Shown here one piece after another: positions 12,702 to 24,565 of a DNA stretch of 64,000 nucleotides. Source of the DNA: Inia geoffrensis (Eukaryota > Chordata > Mammalia > Artiodactyla > Iniidae). The notes under the pieces are model-generated. The model was not told where the DNA came from. It worked only from the letters and a program-made list of their open reading frames with translations, and did no database searches. The stretch spans positions 19,285,501 to 19,349,500 of the forward strand of contig CM070910.1 in the NCBI GenBank assembly GCA_036417435.1, in the 5' to 3' direction. The translations under genes and the position numbers were made by a program. Positions within the stretch are counted from its first letter, which is position 1. Every line of letters begins with the position of its first letter.

Positions 12702-12747
12702 GAAAAAAAAAAAAAAAAAAACATATATATATATATATATATATATC
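12702..12747. repeat. Poly(A) followed by (TA)n microsatellite
   Basis: About 19 A residues are followed by roughly 12 TA units. The arrangement resembles a decayed retroposon tail, but no recognisable SINE body precedes it. Confidence 0.9.
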
Positions 12748-13726
12748 TCCACTGTTCTGGAAGTTGAATCCTCGTCCTGCTCTTGCTATGAAACATTTCT
12801 GGTAGACCATTAAAAAGCAAATATAAAAACATATATTGCACCCCAGTGTACACTGAATTTCCCAATGCCTTTTTAAGTCTAATGACTATCTCTACAGTCT
12901 TTCTCTTCTGTTCTTCTTTTCCATAAATGTGAGAAATGAATTTTTATGTCTCCTGAAATAAAACATGTCAGGCCCAACCTTCTGTGGAGATCATATAGGG
13001 AACTGCTATGGATAGGATATTTTAAAATATAAGGCATAGAAAGTGAAAACTGGTTAGGAAAAAGCAACGTGTGCTATGAAGGTTTTACCTCCATAGAAAA
13101 ATTACTTCTGTTATGTAATTGTTATATCAATAATATAATTAAATCTATGACATTACTGTTCAATCTGAAAATATGGGAGGAACAAAATATGGTGTTTCTT
13201 TCCCATTCCTCCTCCAATCAACCAGACGATATAAATAATAAAAGAATACTTCGAGTACTTATAAACTGGTGGATAATTCCACAATAGTTTGAGTAAGTAA
13301 AAAGCTGATATTTTCATCTAACAGTATATCAGAACAAATTAAGCATCCCTGTATACCTTACAAGGTACAAGACATGTTGCTAGAAGCCAGACAAATCATG
13401 ATTATCTAAAATTCACAGAATACAAGGAAACTTTCACTTATTTCTCTCTATTTAAACAGGATTTAAAGACTCTATTAAGAAGCATGTTTTACTCATTTTT
13501 CTATCCCTCACACTCAATAACTGTCGAATTTAATTAAATGTCAGAAGCAAGTCTTGAGTTTATTGAGATTTAGCTCAAAGACTGATACGGTGCAGCTAAG
13601 CAAAAATTAGATTTATTTTTTAAAGTTCTGTAAATATTCTATAAAAGCTCTCCATACATTAAGTGTAAGCTCTTCATCTCTGCAGGTATAGGTGAGGCAA
13701 ATTCATGTATTAATAGTATGGTTTAT

Positions 13727-13830
13727 ACAGTAGTCCCCAAATCTGACTGTACAACAGAATTACCTGGGGTAGAAGGATGGTAAAAATTCAAGTCCCAGGA
13801 CACCATCCCCAGCAAGTTTAGAACCTCAGA
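13727..13830. mobile_element. MER5A-like hAT transposon relic
   Basis: The order CCCCAAATCTGACTGTACA, ACAGAATTACCTGGGG and AAGTCCCAGGACACC resembles a MER5-type non-autonomous hAT element. Only about 100 bp survive. Confidence 0.5.
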
Positions 13831-13944
13831 TGGTTCTAAGAGCTCATATTTGGGGTTCACTGGTGGAGAAGAAAGATCCCTGGACTGACAAGGGAGTTCT
13901 GATACCTGCTGCACCACAAAGGAATCACTTGACCTTGAGCAGGA

Positions 13945-14060
13945 CTCAGTCTGCTAGTCCTTTATTCATCCTGCAAGCACTCATGGAAAATAAACTATTA
14001 TCCTCTCTGAGTTTCAACTTCCTCATCTGCAAAATTAGGCCATTAGAATGGATGATCTGA
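13945..14060 (+). repeat. MIR SINE fragment
   Basis: CTCTCTGAGTTTCAACTTCC, TCATCTGCAAAATTAGGC and GGATGATCTGAAAACTC match the sense MIR core. Confidence 0.55.
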
Positions 14061-14574
14061 AAACTCTTCAGCCTCTAATTCCACCCGATAATCTACACTG
14101 TAATCTTTCAACCTGCATTTGTCATATGGAGCCTCATGGAAAGTAATTGTGCATCTTTTTAAGGTCCCTATTGAATTAAATTCAGCAAGCATATATTGAA
14201 AAACATATTATAACCAAGCATAGCACAAGATCCAAGCACTGGAAATATGTTGGGAAAAACGTGAATCTTGCTTCTTGTATTCTAAATTCTCAATAAATAT
14301 TTTTGAGGGAATGAACGAAAGAATAAATGGACAAGTAGACATTGCTTCCTAGTTGAGTCTCAATTTCCTCAACTAAAAAAAAAAAATCTGTGTACAAAAA
14401 TTACCTTTTAAACTAGGGATATAAAAAAGGGTTTTATCTTGAAGCTAACTGTGGATGATTGAGAACTGTGTTGGAAGAACTATGCTACTGAACCCAGGAG
14501 AAAAGATACTACAGTCAATTAGCAAGGTCTAGACATATTTGTCAATCCTGTTGTAAACATAAACCCTTCAACAT

Positions 14575-14845
14575 TTAAATATATATATTGCAAGACGTTT
14601 GGCTGCCAAGCACTGCTCTAGGCTCTGGAAATACAATAGTGTCCTGTTAGTAGGTGAGACAAAGAATAAATGTGTAAAAAATTGCATAAATGAGATAATT
14701 TCTGATAGTCGTTAAGTGGCATAAAGTAAATAAAAACGAAGCAATAGGATAGAAAGTGAGAGGAGAAGGGTGATATGCTGGCTAGAGAAGGCCTTCCTGA
14801 GGAAATGACACTTGAACTAAGGCCTAAATGAAAAGAAGCAGCCAG
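14575..14845 (-). repeat. L2 (LINE2) fragment, antisense
   Basis: GCCAAGCACTGCTCTAGGCT, AATACAATAGTGTCC and the later AAATGACACTTGAACTAAGGC plus AAGAAGCAGCCAG are the antisense L2 3' region in the expected order, over about 270 bp. Confidence 0.75.
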
Positions 14846-15427
14846 TCACTAAAAGATCTGAGGTGGATACCAGCCAGAGGAAACAACTAACACCAAGGCC
14901 TCTGTGAGGGGGCACCCTTTATGTGCTCAGAGATGGCAAGAAGGCCCATGGCTAGAGTGTGAGGAAGAATGGGACAGGTAATACTAGATGATACCAGAAC
15001 AGGTTCACCCTTTACATTTGCAGGGCCAGACCCACTCTTCCCTGTTTTGCTTTCTACCTCCAGACCCTCATCCCATGGAAAGCCTTGCACACATGTGTGT
15101 GTACACCTCTACTTGCTTTCCAGGCTCCATCAGAACTTCTGCTGGTGAGGTCAGGCATCTATAGGTTTTAAGGCACCCCAGAAGATTCTAATGCACAGCC
15201 CTAAGCAAAAAAGTGAAGATTTAATATAAAAACAGAAGAGGGGCTGAGTCTATGGCCCAGAAAATAGTAAGGAAAGGTAAGGTAATAAAGTCAATATAAT
15301 GTTTGGGAACATCTGGGCACAGAATACAATCCCAAATCACTAACCTCTTTCCTAGGATAAATAAAGAATATCTCTTCCTCACAGCCTCACAACTCTGAGA
15401 AACAAGTCCTACCTTTCAAAGATCAAT

Positions 15428-15545
15428 TTATTTCAAATAACATTTGCAACCTATGTGCAAGGAGTCTTAATAGGTGCTATAAGAATCACAAAAACAATAA
15501 AATGGATCCTACCCTCAAGAAAGTTACAACCAGGACTACAAATAT
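15428..15545 (-). repeat. L2 fragment, antisense
   Basis: TATGTGCAAGGAGTCTTAATA, GGTGCTATAAGAATCAC and CCTACCCTCAAGAAAGTTAC fit a diverged antisense L2 3' end. Confidence 0.5.
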
Positions 15546-15735
15546 CTACTTTCAGCCTCATGATCTTATTGACATAACGAAGCGAACCTCACCACTTCCT
15601 TCCTAGTGTCATCCATTTCAGATTTCAACCTTGCAGAGAATAGAAGCCTTTACTTTCTATAAACCAAGATTATATAAGTGTGCTTAGGAAATGTTAGTGA
15701 TGATGATTAAAGATGATCATCAAGGACCTTCAGGA

Positions 15736-15756
15736 AACACATGTTATACATGTGTT
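15736..15756. other. Perfect short palindrome, 9-bp arms with 3-bp spacer
   Basis: AACACATGT and ACATGTGTT are exact reverse complements separated by TAT. The surrounding DNA is unique intron. It could be a dimeric protein-binding site or chance. Confidence 0.5.
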
Positions 15757-16179
15757 CATAGCTAGAAGCAAATAAAAATTTTAAAATAGAAATAACCTTT
15801 GATGTCCTGCAACTGGCCCATGTAGGACTGGCTCTCCTCTCTTGGCCCCTCTGCCCACCATTTAATGCTTATCTGATAACCCTGAGGTAATAACTGAAAA
15901 TAGGTTTTAGTGCTACACTTTCCAAAGATACTATCTTTTACCAGGAGCTTATTAAACACTCAAAATGCCCCGGATGAAAAGTAGTTAAGGGAGGGGAATT
16001 ATATGGCACCTCCTTTTTTCCCTCTATCAAATTATTCTATGCTAGCTCTGAAACGTATTATATTTACAAAGAGAGGAAAGGTCATTACCAAGAGAAGCTA
16101 ACCAAAGTAGAGTATGCCATATCATACAATCACCTTATTAGCCTATATGTACATGCATATGTATTTCACTGAATTCTTA

Positions 16180-16370
16180 CTATTGCCAGTCATTATCTTG
16201 TTTAATCCCATGAGAAATAAATATAATTATAATCTCCAGTTTACAGATTGAAGGAGTGAGATTTAGAGTGGTTAAGTGACTTGCCTAAAGTCACAAAGCT
16301 CAAATATGACAGAGATGGGAAAAGAAGCCAGGTCTGTCTAATTCCAGAGGCCTCCCTCCTAACTACGAAT
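16180..16370 (-). repeat. MIR SINE, antisense
   Basis: GTTTACAGATTGAAGGAGTG, GGTTAAGTGACTTGCC, TAAAGTCACAAAGCTC and CCAGGTCTGTCTAATTCC reproduce the antisense MIR in order. Confidence 0.8.
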
Positions 16371-17439
16371 CTCCCTCTTCATACATACACTTCGTGTTTT
16401 GCCTCTACTTGAACACTAACTACAAATAGAGGATACAAAATTTAAAAGGCTGATAGTCACATCGGTAAGCCAAAGTAAGAGGTACACTTCTCCCAGGAAG
16501 GGATGGTCATACTACTCTATTACAAAGCCATAGATTCCATGAACCCCTCTTCACAGAATCCTAGCTTCTCAGGTCTTTGGGCTCATTCAGTCCAACTCCA
16601 CCTAACACCAGAATTCCTCCTACAACAATCCAAGAATCTCACAAACATGTGCCCATAATCACACTAGAGACTAAACAAGAGAGGATAGATTCCAAATGAA
16701 CTAACACTCTACTGGAAAATCAATTGGCAGTGTGTGCTTTCTCTGCTTTTGAGAATGAGTCAGTTCAGAGCATTTGTTACATTTAAGAACGTAGTAAACT
16801 CCCCAGGACTAAAGCCCTAGAAATTTCCAGAGAAAAAAAAAACTTTCTTTCCCATTGCCCACTGAAAAATATCCCTTGTTTTTAGAAATATAGGTATGTT
16901 TTTGTTTTTGTTTTAATTGCAGGATTTTTCTGGACACACACAAAAAGAAGACATGTCTTTTTATCATCATTTCCAGGAGTTACAAATTTGAAGGTTTTTT
17001 CAGAAATATCAGGTTATGCTTTAAAATAAATCAATACGTAGCCACCTTCACGCTCTGGTAATATCTCCCTCTGCCTGTCCTACAGCCAAACAGGGGCAAG
17101 CTTCAGTGTGGAATAAAACTCGTTTCAGAACACGAAAAGGGCTAAAAAGGAAGTGCTGGTGTGCATTTATTTTATCCTTTTGTGAAGTAATGGGCTGGGA
17201 TATGTGGTCTTCCTGGCTGAGTAGAACAGGTATATTGCATACAATATGACTGGAGGACCTGATTTTTTAAAGATATCATCTGACTCATACTAATACAGTC
17301 TAGGCCCTGGTTGTTTACATTTTTCCTTACTCATTTAAGTAGGAATTCAAATGCTGACAATATCTAGCCCCAAAGTCATAAGCCTGTTAAGTACCATAGC
17401 GCTTTATCATACAGATTATATAGTGGTCAGACACTTGGA

Positions 17440-17640
17440 ATGAGACTCACTCATTCTGACCCTGTGTCTGTAATTTTTCACCTGTATGACTCAGAAGGAT
17501 ATTTTTAATTTTTCCTGAATGATAACAGTACCTAACTTATAGGATTATTAGGAGGCCCAAATGAAGTAATATACATAAAGTCACAGCACAGTGCCTAGCA
17601 CACAATAAATACTCGATCAATGGTACTGGCATTGTTATTA
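17440..17640 (+). repeat. MIR SINE
   Basis: ATAACAGTACCTAACTTATAGG, then AGCACAGTGCCTAGCACACA and ATAAATACTCG, match the 3' half of sense MIR. The 5' half is decayed. Confidence 0.7.
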
Positions 17641-17847
17641 TTTTTCAATAATAACAGACATCTAAGTCATATTACTATTTATGAGTAGAAGGCGGTGGGT
17701 CAGATGGTGGGAGAAGGTTAAAGGTTAAGCAACTATCAGTCTATAAACCAGATGAGCATCAGTTGTACCACAAAGACTAACTTTTCTCAGCTCATTCAGG
17801 AAGTACCTAAACCTCAACCAGGTTTATGATAATCTGAGGAGAACCGT

Positions 17848-18415
17848 ATTAGTTTCTTTGGGCTGCGGTAACAAAGTATGAACTAAGTGGTTTAAATAAC
17901 AGAAATCTATTATTCTAAGTCCAGTATTAAGATGTCAACAAGCTTGGTTCCTTCTGAGGGGCATGGGGGAGAATTTGTTCCTTGCCTCTCTCTTAGCTGG
18001 CAATCTTTGACATTTCTCAATTTGTAAGGGTATCATCCGAACTCTCCCTTCATCTTTACGCGGGCCTCTCACTGTTGTGGCCTCTCCCGTGGCGGAGCAC
18101 AGGCTCCGGACGTGCAGGCTCAGCAGCCATGGCTCACGGGCCCAGCCGCTCCGCGGCATGTGGGATCTTCCCAGACCGGGGCACGAACCCATGTCCCCCG
18201 CATCGGCAGGTGGACTCTCAACCACTGCGCCACCAGGGAAGCCCTAAACTTCCTCTTTTTATAAGGACATCTATCATATCAGATTAGGGCTCACCCTAAT
18301 GATTTCATTTTAACTTGATTGTCTCTGCAAAGACCTGATCTCCAATTAAGGTCACATTCTGAAGTACTGGGTATTAAGATTCAAGACTTTTGAGGGGGAT
18401 GCAATTCAACCCAGA
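17848..18415 (-). mobile_element. MaLR-type solo LTR (MLT1/MST group), antisense, split by a SINE
   Basis: In reverse orientation it starts GTATTAGTTTCTTTGGGCTG, CGGTAACAAAGTATGAAC and AGTGGTTTAAATAACAGAAA. It continues after the inserted SINE with CTTTTTATAAGGACATCTATC, AAGGTCACATTCTGAAGTAC and GATGCAATTCAACCCA. This is the MaLR long terminal repeat, an ancient retroviral-like element. No internal gag or pol sequence is present. Confidence 0.82.
18058..18244 (-). mobile_element. CHR-2-type SINE without its A-tail, antisense
   Basis: It begins abruptly at ACGCGGGCCTCTCAC with no T-run before it and ends CACCAGGGAAGCCC. All other short CHR copies here that keep their 3' end have an A-tail. 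Possible decayed duplications TTCATCTTT and TTCCTCTTT flank it. It lies inside the MaLR LTR. The missing tail could be a small deletion at the junction. Confidence 0.92.
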
Positions 18416-19789
18416 AAAAAAAAGAGATGCCCCAAAATAGGAATTATACTTGAAAAATTTTTGGAAGATATGCATTTTAATATACATTTTTCTTGAACCA
18501 CTCAAAAATGCAAGAGAAAACATGTTGTAAACTATTAAGTATGACACTTGTGTCAAGGTGGCACTATTATGGCAGAAGGAACCTGTATCTCTTCATAAAA
18601 GTAAGGCATTGTTGGTTTTTCAATATATCCTTCTTAGAGAAACAGGAAGCCAAAGGTTTCCAATATCATGGCCAGCCCAAATGCCAATTAGATTACCTTG
18701 TAACAGACCACCATTTGGTTTTTCATTCAACATGTATTAATCAAGTACTTACTTGGTGCTTGACACCCTGTAAGACCTTACAGAGAAGTATGGAGGAAAT
18801 CTAAAATAAGGTAAATGCTGTAAAAAGTGTTTTACCTGCTTGTGAAGATATGAATTATGTTTCTTGCTTTGTTTGCCTTAAGAATTATGGGACAATATCT
18901 CTAGTGGATCCAGAATGTGTGTTCTCTAAGGCCAATTTCTGGGAATCCTTGAATTATTAAGGAGTGACATAAGGTATGATCTTGTCATGTCAACAAGGGT
19001 GGCCTCAGGCCTAGGTGTCATATGGAAATATGCCTGGCATATGCCATCTTTCACATGTAAGACAATTCACATTTTTCATCAAGTGCTATTCCCAAAGGTT
19101 TACAACTATTCTTCTAGATTAAGATTTGGCCCCTATATGGACAGGCAATAATCCTCAAACCAATGAGTTACAGAGTGAATTCTACCTTAGATAAATACCA
19201 CGGAGAGAAATGCTGCAAAAGGCAGAGAACACAACCTCCCCATATGCTGAAGTGAATCAAAGTTATCCGTGCATGATGCCAAAGGGGACGGCAGCTTTGG
19301 GTGACAGGTGGCATGCCTCTCCGCCAAGAAGAAAGCATTACTCCTGGCAGTTTTTTTAACTGAGGCATATGACCTAAGTAGTGGCATTTCACAGCTGAGA
19401 AACCAGCTTGTAATATGCCTTTTGGTTCACTGAGAGGCGGCCCACATGTCCACATCTCTAGCTGCAAAACGCTGCAATGCATTCTTCTTACAATCAAATA
19501 TTTATATTGCTAAGAAAATGTAAATGGACCGTATAATTAATGACATATTGCCAGACAAACAAAGAAGGTGGCTTCCCTGCAAAGGTATTACTTTCTAGCA
19601 CTAACGCCTAAAGGAGGGGAAAAGGACCAGAAAAATGAGTGGGCAGGAAAAGTTCAAAATAAGTTCCTATTCATCATTCTTCGGTAGAAATTTGCAAAAG
19701 AGGGTCCACTCTATTTTGACTAAATTAACAGGTGGAAGACAAATTCAAACGCTGCCAGTCTCAGCACTCTGACACCTGGGTCTAATTTT

Positions 19790-20150
19790 CAAAACAACTC
19801 TTCCGCAACTCCACACCCTCTCCTCATCCCCTTCTCATCCATACCCCATTGATGTGGCAATAATTACTTCTCTATCTCTCCTTCTGGACCATAAGCAATG
19901 GCAGGAACTACAGAATATCCATAAAGTTTGGACACATAGACAATATTATTTTACTGTATAACAATATGAACACATATTCATATATACCTTTTTTTTACTA
20001 TAAATAAAATAGCTGATAATTTATTATGGATGTTTCCCTACGTTACCAAACTTAACATCTGCAATCTGGATTCATTTTTGATACCTGATGCCTAGCCCAC
20101 TGCCGGATGGTTCGTAGGATCTTTATTTGTTGAATAAGTGAATTAACTGG
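19790..20150 (+). repeat. Diverged L2 3' end, possibly interrupted
   Basis: GGACCATAAGCAATGGCAGG at 19886 and GCCTAGCCCACTGCCGGATG with TTTGTTGAATAAGTG near 20090-20140 are L2 3' end blocks, but 150 bp of AT-rich DNA separates them. That DNA begins ATCCATAAAGTTTGGACACA, which resembles a mariner-type end. No matching inverted end is readable. Confidence 0.4.
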
Positions 20151-20544
20151 TTGGCTTATTGATATAAAGCTGACACTTGCCCTTCAAGGCAAAAGAGAAA
20201 GATTAAGGATGGAAGAAAATTAGAGAGTAGGCAGAATATATGAAGGTAAATGATTAGGAGATGCTTCAGGGCTTAGAGCAAAAGCTGGGCTGCAGTGAAA
20301 GTCTTTTCTCTGTATGCAACCTCAGGTAAGTCATCTAATTTTTCTCTTCATATCAGGGACTTAGATAAATGTTTCCTTCAATGAAAACTCTATCATTCTA
20401 AATAAATGCTAAATAGAAGTGATTGCTTGTAACTTTTGGGGAAAAGCAGAAGCCAGGAGGCAGTTATTAATAATTAAAGGGAGAAAATAATAATATAAGC
20501 TATGGTATAATATAACGCAACTAGCTATATTTATATGAAACTTT

Positions 20545-20745
20545 ATACAGTTTCAAAAGCACTTCCACATCAGTTCCTATGAACCTCATAGGAGGCCTAG
20601 AAAAAAGGCATGCCTGACCTTTTACAGATGAGAATGCAGAATTAAAGTGGTTTGTTGACTTGTCCAAAGTCACACAGGTAGCCGGTGGAGGAAGTGAGAC
20701 CAAACCCTGTTCTCACTCAGTACACTTCCTACTGCATGTGAGTGC
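20545..20745 (-). repeat. MIR SINE, antisense
   Basis: AAAGCACTTCCACATCAG, TTTTACAGATGAGAATGCAG and GTCCAAAGTCACACAGGTAG, ending with CTCAGTACACTTCCTACTGC, form a nearly complete antisense MIR. Confidence 0.85.
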
Positions 20746-21179
20746 TACAGGGAATATTAGTACTGGACACCAGTATTCATAAAAAGGAAGAAAATGAGAA
20801 AAATATAACAACTTGAGAGCTTTGACAGTAAATGTAGTGATCTTCCTTAATAATTAGAAAGGTGAAAGGCAAACAGGGATATTAATGAAGAAGAGTTTAC
20901 CCAAGAAACATGCAATTAATTGGTTATGTTCTTTGCTTTATTCCACTGTTATAAGAAAGAAGCGAACAAAAAGAAAAATTATTTATGAAGAATTTAGTAA
21001 CAACCAAACACTTTCAACGTTGTTGGTCCTTGGAAACTGAAAAATTAGTCTACTATCTTGTTTCATTTACACTGATAGGGCTAGGCAATGAGAACTGATG
21101 TGAAGCCCTGCAAGCTCTTAAATCATCAAACCTCTTACTAAGGCAGAAAAAGGGACTGAAACAACCCTCCTCACTTAAT

Positions 21180-21400
21180 TCAATTAAACAAATATTTATT
21201 GAGCGTCGGCTATGTGCAAGGCACTGTTCTAATTGCTGGAGATACATCAGTGAACTCAACAAAACAAAGAACCCACACTCCAAAAATTTACCTTCCATCA
21301 GGGGACATATTCTATTGGGGCAGAATATTCTAGTAGGAGAAGGCATACATGTAACCAGAAATTTGATTAACTACAATGCTACATTCAGCAATTATTCAGG
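21180..21400 (-). repeat. L2 3' end, antisense
   Basis: AACAAATATTTATTGAGCG, TATGTGCAAGGCACTGTTC, GGAGATACATCAGTGAAC and ATATTCTATTGGGGCAGA match the antisense L2 3' end closely. Confidence 0.85.
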
Positions 21401-21636
21401 CTAGTTAATGCATGGTTTTAAAAATCACTGAATGTAAGAAATGAATAGATAAATATCTTTAGTATCATTTTCTAAATATTTACATTTTAAAAGCCATTTT
21501 TTGCCTATTTCAGGAGCATAGAGTATTGCCTTGAGACATGTATAAATGGCTCTGAAGGAAATAATTCATAAACCATCACAGTGTACTATCATAAAATGTA
21601 TATATTATCAGAAGGGGCTTCCAGAGGTTCTACCCA

Positions 21637-21797
21637 AATTGTGGTACATAGACCAGCAGTATCAATGCCACCTGAGAGCCTAGTAGAAATGCAGACTCTC
21701 AGGTCCATCCCAGGACTACTGAATCATGATCTGCAATTTATCGACTTTCCAGGTGATCTGTATGCACACCAACGTTTGAGAAGCACTGCTCTATTGC
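21637..21797 (+). mobile_element. MER20 hAT transposon
   Basis: GTGGTACATAGACCAGCAG, ATGCCACCTGAGAGCC, AGTAGAAATGCAGACTCTC and CAGGTGATCTGTATGCACAC, ending GTTTGAGAAGCACTGC, follow the MER20 consensus along most of its length. MER20 copies elsewhere are known to supply regulatory sites in placental mammals. Activity here is unknown. Confidence 0.82.
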
Positions 21798-23489
21798 ATT
21801 CCTCTGCACCTAGGAGAGCCTAAAAATAATCTTCTGAAAAGGAGAATATAAGCACTTCAAAAAGTAATCATTCACTCAATATTGTTTTTTATTTTTAAGA
21901 AGTCACTTCAAGTAAAATTTTACTTTTAAAATGACAGATCAAGGATATTACATACTAAGCTTTCCTTTGGCACGTACCAAAAATGAAATTTGCCTTTTCA
22001 CGGTTTCAAATCTACCATAGCTAACCAAAAACAAAGAGTAGTTCATGCCTCACATATACTAATGTGTAGGGCCTCCCTCTACACTGTGATTAAATGACCA
22101 TCTTCCCTAACAGGTGTAAGAGACATAGGGTCTTTTGGATGTTTCATCCTACATCAAGCTTAGTTTCCCAAGGAATTATGGTCTGGCAGGCACATGAGGA
22201 GAACACCAGGAAAAGTTAGGAAGTGGGTAGAAAGCAGGCTGCCTATCCATTTGTCACCGAACAGTCACTTTATAAACAGATTTATCTTTTCCTAAGAATA
22301 AGAAGAGGGGAGAACAGGAAAGGAGGCTGTTGAAAATTCACAGAGGCACAGCAGCCCTACTCAGCGCTGACCTCGGAAAAGAGAGAGCATGTTTCACCCA
22401 CAGTACACACCCTGCCAAAATGGGGCAACATACCCCAGCACGGCCACTGAGCAGACCCAGAATGCACCGAAAAAAGGAAAAGACAGCAGTGAGCAGAGAA
22501 TCCGTGAGCCAGAGGAAGGCCTTTTTCACTAAGTTGAAGGAGTATGATTCTCCTCTGGTTCATGATCAATGCTCAAAGATTCTTCTGTCACACTAAACAT
22601 ACAAGAAATTTTTATTCCATCTTTCACATATTCAACTATAAGTGTAACATAACCTCCCAACCTTCTACATTTAAGGAAACCTCTCAGCCTCTATTACTCT
22701 CTGTTTCATAACATACAGAAACTTCAGTAGGGGTCTGTATCTACATTAGAGTCACTTTCATTTATACATGTGTGTATTAATATCCTCATTCCTCTTAAAA
22801 TGGAGTTGAGGGGTTCTGCAATTATAGAAAGTAAAAAATAATGCTGTTGAGGTAAGGTAGAAGACGCTAATATGCACACATATAAACTAAACATTTTCTG
22901 TGCTTGAGCATCAAATTTAGGTTTGAGCTTCCTGGTAGGCAAAGAGAGAAAGGGAAAAGGCAATACTCTCATTACCATTTAAGATGAAACATGGCAGTTC
23001 TTCAAGAGAGAAATGATTTCATCATATTTAAAGTCTGAAAACAATTGTTAACAACGAACTTTATACAAGGGGCATTGAACAACATAATAATCAATATCTT
23101 CAACAACAAAAAACGTGAAAATTATAAAGCATTATTTACATTTCCAATTCTTGTTCTGATCTTTAAGAAATGAAAAGGGACAGTATTAAAATGCAATTTA
23201 GAAAATGCAATTCTTTAGGAAGAGTAAATTGAGTTAGGTACTTGGAAATTAAAGGATTCTTGAAGGGCAGAAGCTAAGAGGAAGTAGAGGCTACTGGTAT
23301 GGAGCACTGTTTCAGTAACCCTCCCTTCCCTATCAGCTCAGTGATATCTGTCACTGTTTTCTTCTTGAAACTTTCTCCTCCCTTGGCTTCCGTGATGTCT
23401 GGCTGTCTCCTAGTTCTTCCTCTTTCTCCTTCTAGTTTTCTAACTGTTCCTTCTCCATCCCTTTTCTGGATCCTCTTCCTCATTTTAAC

Positions 23490-24565
23490 CTTCCTCAAAG
23501 TTCTGCCCTTAGCTCTCTTCTCTTTTCACTCTATATTCTCTCCCTTGGCAGTTTCATCTACTCCTGTGGTATTAGCCACAGCCATTTGCTGAAAAATCTC
23601 AAATCTACCTCCCTTTTCAGATATTTGGCCTATGAGATGACTCAACTATATTGTCTCATAGATACCTCATACTGAACCAGTCTAAAACTCATGTTTTCCC
23701 AATCTGTGCTTCCTCTTTTTATTCCCTATTTAGTTGTATAAAATGGAAACATGGGAGTCATTCTAGACATTCTCCTTGATCCTCAGAGCCAATCAGTCAC
23801 TAAATCCTAATTTCCCTACTAAATGGCTGTCAAATCCATTCTTTCCTGTCCATTCCCTTTGACACTTCCTTTAGTAAAGCTCTTACCATATCTTGAATAA
23901 GTTGATTAAATGGCTTTTTCTCCATCACTCCCCCAACTACCAATGGCCTGTCAACTTGTGTGCTAACTTCTAAACTGACACCTTTTCTTAATCTGTCCTC
24001 GCCAAAGTTTTCAGGATGTCCTTTCCAATATATAAATTTGATCATGTTTCCTCCCTGTTTAAAATCCTTCACTGGCTTACCAAACTTACAAAATTGAATC
24101 TAAATTCCTTGGCTTGTCAAGTCTGTCCATTCATGACCTCAGCCTTTCCTGCATTTTCAGTTTGATCCTTCCCCACTCCTTTCCCTGAACATATATTCCA
24201 GAATTAGTGATATATTTAGAGTTTCCTGAACATACTTAGTTTTATACATCAATATTTTTACACTTCTCTGGGTCCTCCTCTGAGTCCTCTAATGAAGTGA
24301 ACTTCAAATGTCACCTCCTTTGGAAGCTTCTATGTGGTTTTCCTCACTTCCTTCCCTGGCCCAGAGAAAGCTGGTCACACCTCTGTCTGTCAACTCTCTA
24401 ATCCATACCTACTCCTATGGCTGCACTTATCAAAATGAATGGTAATCACCATATGGTGAGCTTCCTGATAGAGGGATTATCTACAGTTCATCTATCTCTG
24501 GTCATCAATGACATAGCAGAGGGCCTGGCCCAGAGAAGATGCTCACTAACATTTACTTAATTAAA
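23490..24565 (+). repeat. L2 (LINE2), long sense fragment
   Basis: About 1.1 kb follows the L2 3' region in order: CTCAAAGTTCTGCCCTTAGC with CTCTTCTCTTTTCACTC, GGGAGTCATTCTAGACATTC, ATCAGTCACTAAATCC, TTGATCATGTTTCCTCCCTG, AAATGTCACCTCCTTTGG and the GGGCCTGGCCCAGAGAAGATG end. Frame-disrupting changes are frequent. It is an ancient relic with no coding ability. Confidence 0.85.

Noticed and set aside
23299..23592. 97-codon leucine/serine/phenylalanine-rich open frame
   Set aside because: It overlaps the pyrimidine-rich start of a sense L2 relic. Hydrophobic composition follows from the C/T-rich strand.
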